A stretch of 64,000 nucleotides of DNA from Corticium candelabrum (taxonomy: Eukaryota; Porifera; Homoscleromorpha; Homosclerophorida; Plakinidae). A program made the translations under genes and the position numbers. Positions 46,528 through 59,017 of the stretch are shown one piece after another. Positions within the stretch are counted from its first letter, which is position 1, and the number at the start of each line of letters is the position of its first letter. Below the pieces are notes generated by a model, which ran no database searches, was not told the DNA's origin, and worked only from the letters and a program-made list of their open reading frames with translations. The DNA lies in assembly GCF_963422355.1 (NCBI RefSeq), contig NC_085089.1, forward strand, positions 4,614,526 to 4,678,525. The letters run 5' to 3'.

Positions 46528-46930
46528 AGGCGCATTTCTTTTACCTCCACCAGCTCAACCGGTTGAAGGGGTAGAGGTACTCTGGTTGAGCGGAAGTAAT
46601 CTCGGAGGAAGACAGTAACAGAAACGAGTGGAGACGAGCATGCGCACTCACCTGTTCGTTTGTTGAAATGGATTATGCCCACGAAGAACGCGATCTCCTA
46701 CTATTGTTTGGAGTAAGTCTTGCTGTTGCTATCGCTGAAGAAACGGATGTTTTGATGCTCAAATCGTACTTCCGTCTGCTTTCTTTCCTTCACCGAACTC
46801 TACCAGCTCAACCGACTTTTCGCTGGTGGAGCCCGTGAACCTCTACCACCTAATCCGGTGGAGAAAAGAAACGTGCCAGAACTCTACCGCTTCAACCAGT
46901 TGAGTTGGTGGAGGTCTTGAAACGCACCCC
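46528..46930. mobile_element. MITE with about 50-bp TIRs
   Basis: Left end aggcgcatttcttttacctccaccagctcaaccggttgaag; right end, reverse-complemented, starts gggtgcgtttcaagacctcc and continues accaactcaactggttgaag. Internal copies of the ctccaccagctcaacc motif. No coding. Confidence 0.65.
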
Positions 46931-47278
46931 TATCAATCAGCTCCATGAGAAAGCAGAAAGATGCTACAACCACAGCTCTAGGTGTAACTGACATGAAAAA
47001 ATCAAAAATTATTTTATTGCATTTTTCGTTTGTTCTTAATGTTCTTATGCCCCAAAAATTAAAAGTTTAATTTTTGAAGCTACATTAGTGAAGATATGGA
47101 GGCGTAAGCGTACCCCCGTGACGTCACAAGAGGAACGGAAGTGGCTAGAGCGCATGCTGGCAATAGAAAATGTCTGACGAGATAGTACACCTCTGGTTGC
47201 CTGCTGGCTGCAGTAATGTGCTCAGAAAGAAATCATTGCTTTGATTCGCTTCTCCAGTAATACCAAGATGTCAAAGAA

Positions 47279-47577
47279 ATGAGCAGCGCGAGGAAACAGG
47301 CGAGAAATCGGTGGGATGGGCCAACCGCACGTTCAGACCCATCTAGTGCGTATTCTCAGCCGGAATGTTTCGAAACGGAGGATAACGTTAGTGAGTCACT
47401 TACTTTGAGGCTTTGGGCTATTACCCAAGGTAAAAGGAGACTGAAGCCTGAAGCATCAAGCTGCGCTGGTGATTTGTGTACTAGGAAGCCATTGAGAGGA
47501 TTGCAACGTGACAATGTGAGAAAGTCAACAAATACAGAAGGGGAGAGAAGGCTGAAAGAAAGCGTGAGAAATGAAGG
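47279..47577 (+). other. candidate exon in left inverted repeat
   Basis: Open from ATG (MSSARKQARNRWDGPTARSD) to NEG before gtaagtcatg, a strong donor. The mirror copy in the right arm (49,1xx to 48,551, minus) ends at the same donor sequence. The product is basic and unrecognised. Confidence 0.4.
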
Positions 47578-48367
47578 GTAAGTCATGTAGAAATCATCAA
47601 CTCACAAGACTCCGTGTGCTGGAAGTGGGTTGGAGAGAACTTGAGTTGTACTGTCATCCATACTCACTAATTAATTGAATCATGAATTGATATCAGAAAT
47701 CCAGATCTAACTGGCTTCTTGTCACCTTTTTCATTTTAAACAAACGAATATTTGAGAATTAGTCAATTACCCATGGTCAGAGCAAACAAGATTATGAAAT
47801 CTTTCTTAATTAATTAATTAAACCGACTCTAATTTATGAGGATGTTGGAAACTGCTGTAAAAGGATGGGTGGGAGGATTGTTGATAATTGATTACTATCT
47901 TCAGAAGTTTCAATCAACTCTCACAACCTACAAACAAAAATAACACCATTCACTAGTAGTTCCAGTGACAATTATGTTTCACATGAAAAAACTCTAACCA
48001 TACAATTATTGATGGCTTTCTTTTACTTGAGATACTCTATAATGTCTCATAGTGCCTTCTGACGTTTAAATTGTGACCTCATGGAATTTCCATTTTATAC
48101 AAAGCAGCCAACAACAATCTGTAAAAGCAACATTACTTTTATAGATAACTTGATATTGTATTGCATGTGTGCTAGCATTTTTAAATAACAAAGCTACTGT
48201 GTGAAGTACAACAGAAAATAAAAAGAGCCATTTTGCCAAGACATTGTAAGTACATAGACAGTAATTCTAAATAACCAGAAACACACCACCAGTACCAACA
48301 ACAATAACAACAACAATTGGCATTGCAACCAACAGTAAGGAATGAAAAAAACAGTGCACTCTTATAC

Positions 48368-48487
48368 CTGTGAATGTTTCGTACTGGAGTCCAAGACTAA
48401 CACCAGGACACTGATCAGATTCTTCAGCATTGTCGACGTAATCCACATCAACATCAAGAGAAGCATGTTCAAACTTACTTTCACGCT
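48368..48487 (-). other. candidate second exon inside the long-TIR element
   Basis: An acceptor tactgctag, then an open 120-base segment (ESKFEHASLDVDVDYVDNAE and CPGVSLGLQYETFT) and a donor gtataag. It follows the right-arm exon after a 63-base intron. The YETFTG ending resembles the start of transposase domains in THAP-type elements, but this is weak. Confidence 0.4.
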
Positions 48488-49150
48488 CTAGCAGTAGGTA
48501 GAAAACAGTCACAAGCAACTCTATCGATCGTAGAATTTTACAGGACTTACCCTTCATTTGTTATTCTTTCTTTCCTCCTCTTCTACATTTGTTGACTTTC
48601 TCACATTGTCACGTTGCAATGGCTTCGTCTAGTATAAATCGCCAGCGCAGCTTGCTGCTTCAGACTTCAGTCTCCTTTTACCTTGGGGTAAAGCCCAAAG
48701 CCTCCTACTAACGTAATCCTCCGTTTCGAAACATTCCGGCTGAGAATACGCACTAGAAGGGTCTGAACGTGTGGTTGGCCCATCCCACCGATTTCTCGCT
48801 TGTTTCACTCGCGTTGCCCATTACTTTCACATCTTGGCATTGTTGGAGAAGCGAATCAAAGCCACACTTCCTTTCTGAGCGCATTGCTGCAGCCAGCAGG
48901 CAACCAGACGTCTAGTTTCTCGTAGGACTTTACTATTGCCAGCATGCGCTCTAGCCACTTCCGTTGTTTCTTTTGTGATGTCACGCGGGTGTACGCCTAC
49001 TAAACATCCGGAAGCAACTTTGCGCCTCAATATGTTCACGAATATAGCTTCAAAAATTAAACTTTTAATTTTTTGGGCATACGAACGTTAAGAACTAACG
49101 AAAAGTGCAATAAAATAATTTTTGATTTTTTCATGTCAGTTACTCTTTAA

Positions 49151-49985
49151 TTGACTTGATACGTTCTTCTACACACAATTCTACTACTTCTACAATCGTA
49201 TCCTACATTGGTTCGAGGACACAAAGCTCGGTTTCCACAAAATTTGAACGACACCGACGCCATCCCAGTACAGAGGCGATACAGCACATTACATGGTTTG
49301 ATGGTGGCCCAAATTATAAGCAGCGGAGAAAACAATTGTCTACAATTAGGATACACCCGCGTCCAGGCTCTATTCAGACCTTGGCCCGTATGTCTGGCTA
49401 GTGCGCTAATAATCCGCCCTGTTTTATTTTAATTCTGGGGAAACCCTGGGTCACCCAATATCATACAATTGTCGAAAAGGATTAACCTCAGGATTTAAAA
49501 TAGATGATTTTAATACTAAATTAAATCGGAATCTATTAGTTTTAGCTCTAATTTTACTACATTTTGTTTGTGTGATTTTAGCATTAGTTTTGGTTTTGGC
49601 TAATCAAATTTAACACAAGTGGTTGTTTGAATTTTAGTTTTAGTTTTGCATGGTATAACCAAAACAATGCGGCTCTACTTGATGTGCAGGCTGATAGCAT
49701 TCGCATGTATATCCCACTGCTTCCGGTTTGGCCAAAATCAGAAGAGCTGCATGGACCCATGCATGATAAAAGTGACTGGCACACCAAAGTATGCAGCTCC
49801 ACAAACCCTTGATGGCTTATGTGGTAAGAGTGACATTGTTGTAAATGCTAATACATTAATTGCTTCATTTCTTCTTATTTCACTCATACAGCACCAGTAA
49901 ACAATATATGTGTTGTGTGCAAAGTGCTGATTTCGACAATCCATGCAATGCCTGTACAAACCATGAATCGCCAATACAAACCATG
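49151..49985. other. unassigned sequence
   Basis: About 830 bases. Contains a run of tttaattttagttttagtttt-like AT-rich sequence near 49,540-49,650 but no recognised gene or element. Confidence 0.35.
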
Positions 49986-50160
49986 CATACCTAACTCTAA
50001 CCCTAACCTCTAACCCTAACCCCAACCCTCAAGTTTCCCAGAAAAACTAGAAATCCACAGTTTGTCCATATCCGGGAAATTTGAGAGTTAGGGTTAGGAT
50101 TAGGATTAGACTTAAGGTTTGGGTCCGGTTAGGGTTAGGGTTAAGGCTAGGGTTAGGTAT
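49900..50160 (-). repeat. dispersed repeat with inverted telomere-like blocks
   Basis: A (CCCTAA)-type block (about 49,989-50,036) faces a (TTAGGG)-type block (50,085-50,153) across 50 bases. Flanking sequence (gcatggtttgtattggcgat and gaaaaactagaaatccacag) recurs at 56,040-56,890, so these telomere-like runs are part of a dispersed repeat. Confidence 0.7.
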
Positions 50161-50359
50161 ATAATTCACCTGACATTTACTGGAGTTAATAGCACACTAA
50201 CATGCATAGATGACATTAGTTCCTCACTGCTATGTGCATGCCAAGAAACAATTCCATGGCAGAACTGTCCATGTCTAGGAGATAGTACAAGTCGATAATT
50301 TAGTTTGTACTGTACTGACAAATACAAACATAATCCTTCCATCAAGCGGTTACAAATTT

Positions 50360-52187
50360 CTACTTTGCTGTGGTATTGTTGACCTGAAGTCTGGGCTCTT
50401 CTGCAAGCTTTCTTTCCATCGCCTTGTACTTTTCTGGTGCTTCAGTCTTATGTCTAATCACACTTATCATAAACCACTTATGCACATGTATATGATAAAA
50501 CTAATGAATACCTGTTTAGCCTCTCTTCTAAAATGTGGATACGAAACATAGCCTCACTGCAGAAGGACAAGTAGTCTTCCTCTTGCTCTTTATTCAACGT
50601 CGTCTGATTTTGTTGATACCATGCCTGCTGCCTCTGAAGCTCTTGAGTTTCCTGTTGGCATGAGGAAAAGTTTCTGACTATGTCTACACCAAGGAAGTGC
50701 ACACAAGAAATACATACCTTCTCAAAACGGCTTTGAATAACGTTTGCAATATCGATAAGCCGTTGCTTCAGATCATGCAGACAATTGTCTCTAATCTTGA
50801 CTGACAACTCCCGTGTCATTATCTCAGGGTCACCAACCTGAGCCAAAAATGGTGCCAAGTAATCCATCTGCATTTCCTTCCGAGCCTGCTCTTCCTCTAG
50901 CTGCTTTCTTTCCTGTATGTAATGATATGACATTGTAATAGCATGACATGGAACATTCACAAAGTTTTAGGCCATGCCTCCCCTTTCTGCCTAACAGATG
51001 TTAGTCCACTATTTCAATTATGACAGTGCTTAAAATTGGCCCAAAACATGTAGCAATGATTATACACAACTTGGTGAAGAATTTGTATCTAATACTTTAT
51101 GCTACCACCATGAGCAGCAATAACAGCAACACATCTACAAGGCATAGAGTCGACCAAGTTTTTAGTTGCATCGTCACTAACACTCTCCCATGCCCTACAA
51201 ACAGCATTTTCAGCTCATCTGTATACTTGCAAGGCTGTTTTTTCCAATCTACATTTTATTTCATTCCACAGATGCTCAATTAGATGGAGATCAGCAGACC
51301 GAGGTGGCCACGGAAGAAATTGGTGTCATGTCTTTCAAACCATGCCATTCTTATTCTGACAGTATGGCATGGAGGTCCATCCTGCTAAACCAAAATCCTC
51401 CCCACAAAGCCTTTTTCCATCATTCTTCAAAGTGCCTGAGATCAGTTGGATGTGCTTACCATGGTAAGCATCTGGCCTACCGTCCACCACCTTCACACTT
51501 CAGACGCCATAAGCAGCCATGCAACTTCACACCTAAACCTTCCCTCCACCGTACTTCACCATAGATGTGTAACACACTCTGAAGAGTACCTTTCACCTGT
51601 CCTGCGTCTGACCCACTAACTCCTGCTAGGAGTAAGCTCAAAAATAGACTTGTCAGACCCCAAAACCTAGCCTGTTGTTTGGATGTCCACGCCTTCCTCT
51701 CCTTACACCATGCAAGCCTCTTCCTCTTATGTACAGCAGTAAGAAGAGGTTTCTTCGCAGCCATGCAACCTCTCAGCCCACTTTCATTCAGCCTTCTTCT
51801 AGCAGTATGTGTTGACATGGAAGCGCCATTAGAGTCTTGAAGTAAACACTTCAAAATCTTAGAAGTCAACCTCCTGTACTGAGCAGTACAACAAATGCAT
51901 AGCAACCACATGTCTTGCTGCATTTTCATAGCAACCAGTAGACTTGAGACGTTTAATGTTAGCAATGATGTAATGTTGGTATTTACAAAAAGTTCTAACG
52001 CTTTCTACGTGTACCTGAACAGTTGTCTATTCAATAGAAAATAAAGGAATGCTATACAAGATACCTAGAGATAACTTTGAACGTATTCAGCATTCAAGGA
52101 GGGCGGCATAAAACTTTTGTCCAGTACTGTACGACGTCAACATATAGTGCTAAATACACACTCTCTCTCTCTCTCTCTCTCTCTCCC

Positions 52188-52251
<64 letters not shown>

Positions 52252-53477
52252 ACAACCACAAACATCAGGAGCTGCCAATTTCTTGGTCACGCCCCCAGCC
52301 TTACAGCTGGGCTCCCATACGCTATTCAGAAGAAACATTGGGCCTGCACTAGTAATCTCTTGTTGCCAGACCAGGTACAGCACTCACAGGTGCACTGGCT
52401 TGTGAAGCCAACTGTGATGTGAGCACCTGAAGTCTCACCTGGACCCCATGACTGATGTTATATGCATGCTTACAGCGTCAGTCAAAGACCATGTACTCAT
52501 TCATACTTCTGAGTCAAGAAAAGCAATTGTGTGTTGTACGTTTCTTGCATAAGAAAAATCATGCCATAGATCGCCGTCACTGTGACTTAACCTTGCAACC
52601 CTGCAAGGTCCTGAATGTACTCACTCCATAGGATTACTCTCTAAGGGGCTGTCTGCAATTTTGTATTATTTTTTATAAATTCAAATTCCGGATGAAAGGC
52701 GAGTGAGTCAGCCCTAAATATGAATTTTTAAAATTATGAAATTCAATGACATCATTATATTCTTGTCGCCTTCAGACTACTCTCTGCTCCTGTTGCCCTA
52801 GCAGATGAAGCAAATAAGGGACAGCTGTTGTTATTACAATGCCAATTAAAACCACTTTGAAGTTAACCCGTCCCCACTTATCTATACGTGCAAGTCAGGC
52901 ATACCACAGCTGCTCCGTTTATGAAGTTTTGCACTGTGACAGCACAGCAGGCGAATTACAGGTCCAGAAAAACAAATAATTGCTAAAGTTTAGAAAGTCT
53001 TAGAAGAAGAAGTTTGCTTCCAAAGCACGGAATCGAACTTACAAACCTTGCAAGAGCACAGAGCGAACGGTAATGTTCGTACAGACGCTGTAGACAGTGC
53101 AGAAGAAGCAGAATGATCAGAAACACTACCAGCTGACAACCATGTGTTATTTCAACGAGACAATTTGGTGACCATGCCTAATTAGCTGCATTCACGTTGG
53201 AACAGCTTATCTAATCATGGGATGGTTAGTTGCTAAAAATGTTTGATATGCAAAACCTTCACAATATAGATGTAGTTGAAAAATTGTAATAGAGATCATT
53301 CACTGTATTTATTATAAAATTGCTTGCTTGTCAGTTGTCAATACGGGACTATGTCAAGTCACATTATTCTAGGAATGAAATTCGAGGTGGATGGGTGGGT
53401 CAACAGCAATTTGTCCCAAATCCAATTTATAAAAATACAAAAATTACGGACGGCCCCTAACCGATTGAACTACAGCA

Positions 53478-53561
<84 letters not shown>

Positions 53562-54763
53562 TCTCGTGTAGCCAGCCCTCCCCTTTTCTATTTTCGGTAG
53601 GTGGGGATGGTCTGGTGAGGTTGCCGCTTGTACGATAAACAGACAACTAAAGACCAGATGAACCTGGCACAGAGTGGTACTTATCTCTTATCTACACTGG
53701 CTGGATTAACTTCTCTTCGTCTTCTTGTGAATTGTGTTGTCATGTGAGTGATGCAGTCATGTCTCTGCAAATGTTTAACTTCTATGTGTACTTAAGCTCT
53801 GTCCACACTGGCAACTGGATCACGATCCAATCATGATCCAATTGCGATAAATCCAATCGACATCGGGAGGTGGTTTTGATCGCAATCAGGTTGGATTCAA
53901 TTAGAACTAGGTGGGCGTTACATTCATGTACGCTGCAAGTGTAGTTGGAACATCTAGCCCTGCTCACTCATCTTCGTTCTCACTCACCCTATGTCGCTGT
54001 ATCAACACATTCCACAAGCAAAAATCCACACGTACATGTCGGTCATAAGTCACGTGATACCAAAAAGAGATGGAGGTTTGTTTTCAATGTGCAGTGTAGA
54101 CACTCACTAGCACGATCGAATCGCGATCAGCACAATCGCAATCCGATCGTGATTGCATTTTGGTCTAGTGTGGATGGGCCTTAACACAGCACTCAGGGAG
54201 TCAACAACAGCCTAGACGTAACTTACAAGTGTCGATCAGTCTCCGTTCAGTCGCCCTGTTTGCCTGTCTGCCCGAACTGTTGTGTGTGTTCTTATGCTCA
54301 TGTTTTATCGTCTAGTGCTAGCTAGAGGTCGACCCAGAAACATTGATGTTCATAACTGAAGATTGACGTTCGGTTCTTGCCATCCTTTACTGTATTGCGT
54401 TAGTACTTACGTAGGTTCAAGTGCTGGTAAATACGCCGATTGAACGGAGACAGAGCACTTGATCGACACTAGTAAGTTACGTCTAGGCTGTCGTCCACGC
54501 CCTGGGTGCTGTCTATGTACACATAAAAGTTACACATTCACAGCAGAGACATGACTGCGCCGCTCACATGACAACATAATTTGCAAGAAGACAAAAAAAA
54601 TTCCAGCCAATGTAGATAAGAGCTATGTACCTACTCTGACTCAGTACCAGACTCATCCGGTCTTAGTTGTCCATTTATTGTACAAGTGGCAACACGACGA
54701 CTTTACACTGTGCCAGACCCTCCCTGCCTAGCAAAAATAGAAAACGAGAGGGGCTGGCTACAT

Positions 54764-54830
<67 letters not shown>

Positions 54831-57800
54831 TTACCACTTCTAGTCTTGTAACTTTAGCACTATCATTTCGTGTTGTGTCGTAGATAGACACATGCAGATT
54901 ATTCAGTTGAGCCTCAATTTTTCGAGCTTCAATGATATCTGTTACCTTTATACTCACAAATATCACAAAACCAGTCACACCAATAAATATAGTTACAAAC
55001 TTCCTTTTTGACACGTTGAACATATGCTATCCGTTGCTCTTCAGTTGCCATCAGCTCTGTCAAGTCATCATACAATTGAAGTAGTTTTGGATCCCTGGCA
55101 TCTCTATCAACCTGTGTATTCAAAACCAATTCATCCAAATGGACTTAAAGATCAGGGGTCTCCCCAGGCTGCACTGCTTCGGAGCTGCATGGAGCATGCT
55201 ACTTTTTAAGGTTTGTCCATGCTGTCATCTGTACAAACAAAACTAAAAGATGTATTTATGAAAAATGTGCAGGATGGCAAGTAGACATGCTATAGCTCCT
55301 AGTACAAGTGGTTGTAATTCACATGTTGACCTCATGCATATCACACATGCACAGCAAGATGCAGTCTGCAGAGTCAACACATGGTTTTCAGAAAGTGTAG
55401 TCAGAGCCCTATGTATCTGAGTGTATTGACCGCAGGGTTTCATATCACCAATGTCAGGAGGAAAAGATCTATATCTGAGCAACTCTGAGTATTGCAGATT
55501 GCAGCTTATTTAGCTCCAACTTTCCATCAGGTACCACACCCAAACCACTTTAAAAATAACTAATTAAATTTGAAATTCAAAAAGCCTTTTTCTTAATCAA
55601 TGTAAGAACAAAAGATATGATACAATGGTAAGGCATAAATGATAACGGTAACAAGTAGCAGGTTGATAACATTTTGCCAAACAATTCAGAGTAAAAAACA
55701 AATGCTCTCACACCATGCAAAAACAGCTCATTTACAACTTTAACAAGATATTGCATCTGCAGAAACCCAAGTATAGTACACAATTGCTTTCTGAAAGTCT
55801 ATGCTCTTCTTTTCTTTTCATACATCACATAACCTACACGTAAAGTAGCCATTTAAACCACTACATGCATTGCATATGGTTTAGTCATGCACATGAGTTG
55901 AATTTTCTACAAAACTGTAAGAGTAGTCAAATTTCCACAAGCATGTCAGGTATAACTAAAAGCAGCAACAAAATTTAGTCAGTAAATGGTTATTAGTTAA
56001 AGTTATTACTAAGGAAAAGTTATTTTATATGTTCTGCACAAAGCGTGGATATGGACACACTGCAGAATTCTAGTTTTTCCGAGTAATTTGAGGGTTATGG
56101 TTAGGTCTAGGGTTAGGGTAAAGGTGCAAAGTCACGGTTGGACAAACGCACTTGATCCGATCTCAAATGAGGCAGCTTTTGCGTAGTGTAACATGTTCAA
56201 GTGTCCTGGCAAAATAATCAGTTTCAATTGAGAGTAAGCCCTTCAAATGCTGTTTATGTGCATGCGTAAAGGTCAATAGACGAAACTACTGCAAAACTGG
56301 CGATTTAGGTGTCGATTGACGTTTATTGTTATTGTTTAAAGTGTAAGCTTTAAACAATACAAGTTTGGCGCTCACTGTCAACTGAGTGCGCTTGGTTACT
56401 CTGAGGAAAACGTGACTACGGCAGATGTAATGTATGGGAACGTAATGTGTCCTTTCTGGTCACGTGCATAGCATAAGGAACCCCGATCTGACCTAAAGTG
56501 TGAGGGTGTTTGTCTAATTTTACTGAAACTGCAGTGTAGCAACGTCAGTTTGAGATTTTAGATGAAAAATTCCAAAAACTACAGTACATCTAAAACACCT
56601 AGAATTTAGTTACCAGACACGATCTAACGTAACCTCATACTACAACGTCTTGATCGTTCCAATTCAAGCTATAGAGAGACTTCAGTCAGCTTTGCCTTCA
56701 GTGCAAATTAGAATGTTTAAGTCCTCTCAGTTACTACGTGTTTAAAAAAGTGCACCGTTTTCAAAGTGATGAAGTGTGCATGTCCAACCGTGACCCTGCA
56801 CCTTTCATGCATAGCTTGTATTGGCAATCCATGTTTTGAACAGGCAATCCATGAATTGTCCAAATCTGCACTTTATGAACAACATATATATTTCATACTT
56901 CATGCAAACTAGCATACACAGTAGAACTCCCTTTATCCAAATGTCACTTATCTAGATTCACTGATTATCTACAATTTAGGGCACACCATTTTTCTATGTT
57001 TCTCGTCACCTTATTGCACAGAAATCAATGCCTGCATGGAAAAAACAAAAACACAAAAAGGAAATATTCGAAGAAACAGGGTAAGAAGGTCGTTTAATTT
57101 AGTGGCCCCAGTAAGAATTCATCTAATAGAGTACATCATTAACATGCAGTCAAACATTCTCAGACACTGTGCATGCAGCAACATGTTAATTTCCTATCAC
57201 AAGTGCTCTCTGGTATGTGCACCTACCTGCCTTGGGGTGTGAATATGAGAATCTATGCTTGCTTCACAGCTGTGTTCTTCTGAATCTGTTCCACCTTACA
57301 ATCTTTCCTAGCTATTTCACAGCACTACTATTCTAACTAGAATTTATTCTTGATCAAGTCGTGTAATGTTTCTTTATTCCTCCAGTCAGAGTGAAACCTA
57401 CGCGCGTGTGGGTGACCAGAAACATACAAAAAACAGTGTAGCCTTATAATTGAAGATAGATGATGCACAATAGCTGTCAGTAACTGTATACCTTGCACAC
57501 TGTAAAAGGTGCCTATTACAGCTCTCAGTTGTGTATCAATAAAGAATTCATTGAGACAACAATCATTAATTAATACAATGAAACAAATGATCATAACACC
57601 AGACCAATTAATTTTTTGATGCCTGGATATTTGGACATGACACCTGGACTGACCAACCAAAATAGAAATAAACAAATATGATCATGTGACATTTAGAGCA
57701 TGTGCAGTTTTCATTGCACTGTTTACATACTAAAGATGCTGATACCAAGTAGAACAGAAAGAGTCGCTAGACCACATGCTTGCAGAGTCATTAATAAGCG

Positions 57801-58940
57801 TAATCGTAGGATGTATATATATTCTACAAAGAAATTTACAGCAAGCATACTGTCATTGTGCAGATGTAAATCCAGTTATTTCTTATTTTGGTTAAGCACA
57901 AACTAGACCAGCGAAGCCAAGCATAAAAAATCTAACAGCAAAAACAGTAATGATATTACATGCAAGTTTCACTTCTTACCTGAAAGGAACGTATCATATC
58001 TGGGGTAAGTGATACAACAACTCCTTCCTTAGCCGTGCACATAGCGCTAGGTTTAGCCAAGTCTCTCCTATTAGCTGCAATCTTCTCATCATCCAGATGG
58101 TATGTCAGATGGTATTTGTCATCAGCCACATTAAACACTTTTTCAGCAACATCTTCTGATGCTGGCTTGTCCAGATTCCGAAGGTATCTCTCAGTCATTT
58201 TCTATAATGAATGACAAGTTGATAAACACATATTTCAAAATATGTCAAATTAGCCCTACTACGATAGGTGCTTCCGAGTAATTGCCACCAGATAGACCCT
58301 GCCCAAACTCCACAGAAAAAGAGCAAAGGAAGTCAGGTCTATCGATGTACTGTTCAGTAAGTTCAGTTGCTGTGTTCACTCTTGTCTCCAAACCATCTGC
58401 ACGTACTCTATAGAGCAATAAAAACGTACCAAATTTGGTTGTTTTTGAACACAGAGAAATCACACTTGCTATAAAAAGTCATTGTCCGAGTAGTATAGGA
58501 ACCATTGCTGTCCATACAGTATTTGTGTTCTATAAGAAAACACAGAGTAGCAGCAAAAACACAAAATGTAGTAGATTCCAGCAAAATACAGGATTTGGAT
58601 TTTCTTAAATGATGATTGATCGTCCAATGGTGCATGTACACAGAAATAGCAAATAATGTCTACCTACCTACATATAATCAATTACCGCTATTTCTTCAAA
58701 TTATCCAAATCGCGTTCTTCCAATTCAAGATTTTTAATTAATAATCTACATGCAGCCACAGTAATGCCAAACAATTGTATTGAGACTCTCATAGTAGTTA
58801 ATTAGTGCCTACAGTACCAACATGATTGTGTATTACTAGACCAGCAACTCACAAATTGTGCGGTAGAAAGCATGCAGTACAAAGGATAGTATAGTTGCAA
58901 CAAGAACTTCATTTACACAGCAAAAGTTATAGTGGTAGGC

Positions 58941-59017
<77 letters not shown>

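Larger units (their letters stand above)
46983..49150. mobile_element. DNA transposon with about 600-bp terminal inverted repeats
   Basis: Arms 46,983-47,590 and 48,545-49,146 are inverted copies (outer ends gtaactgacatgaaaaaatc). TTAA follows the right end (49,147-49,150). Each arm holds the same candidate exon and a GTAAGT donor. The interior is about 950 bases, with a second exon on the minus strand. No transposase core was found; a non-autonomous Kolobok- or ISL2EU-like element is the best guess. Confidence 0.6.

Noticed and set aside
49985..50160. True telomere or chromosome end
   Set aside because: The TTAGGG-type blocks are short, inverted, and have flanks repeated at 56 kb; unique gene sequence continues on both sides.
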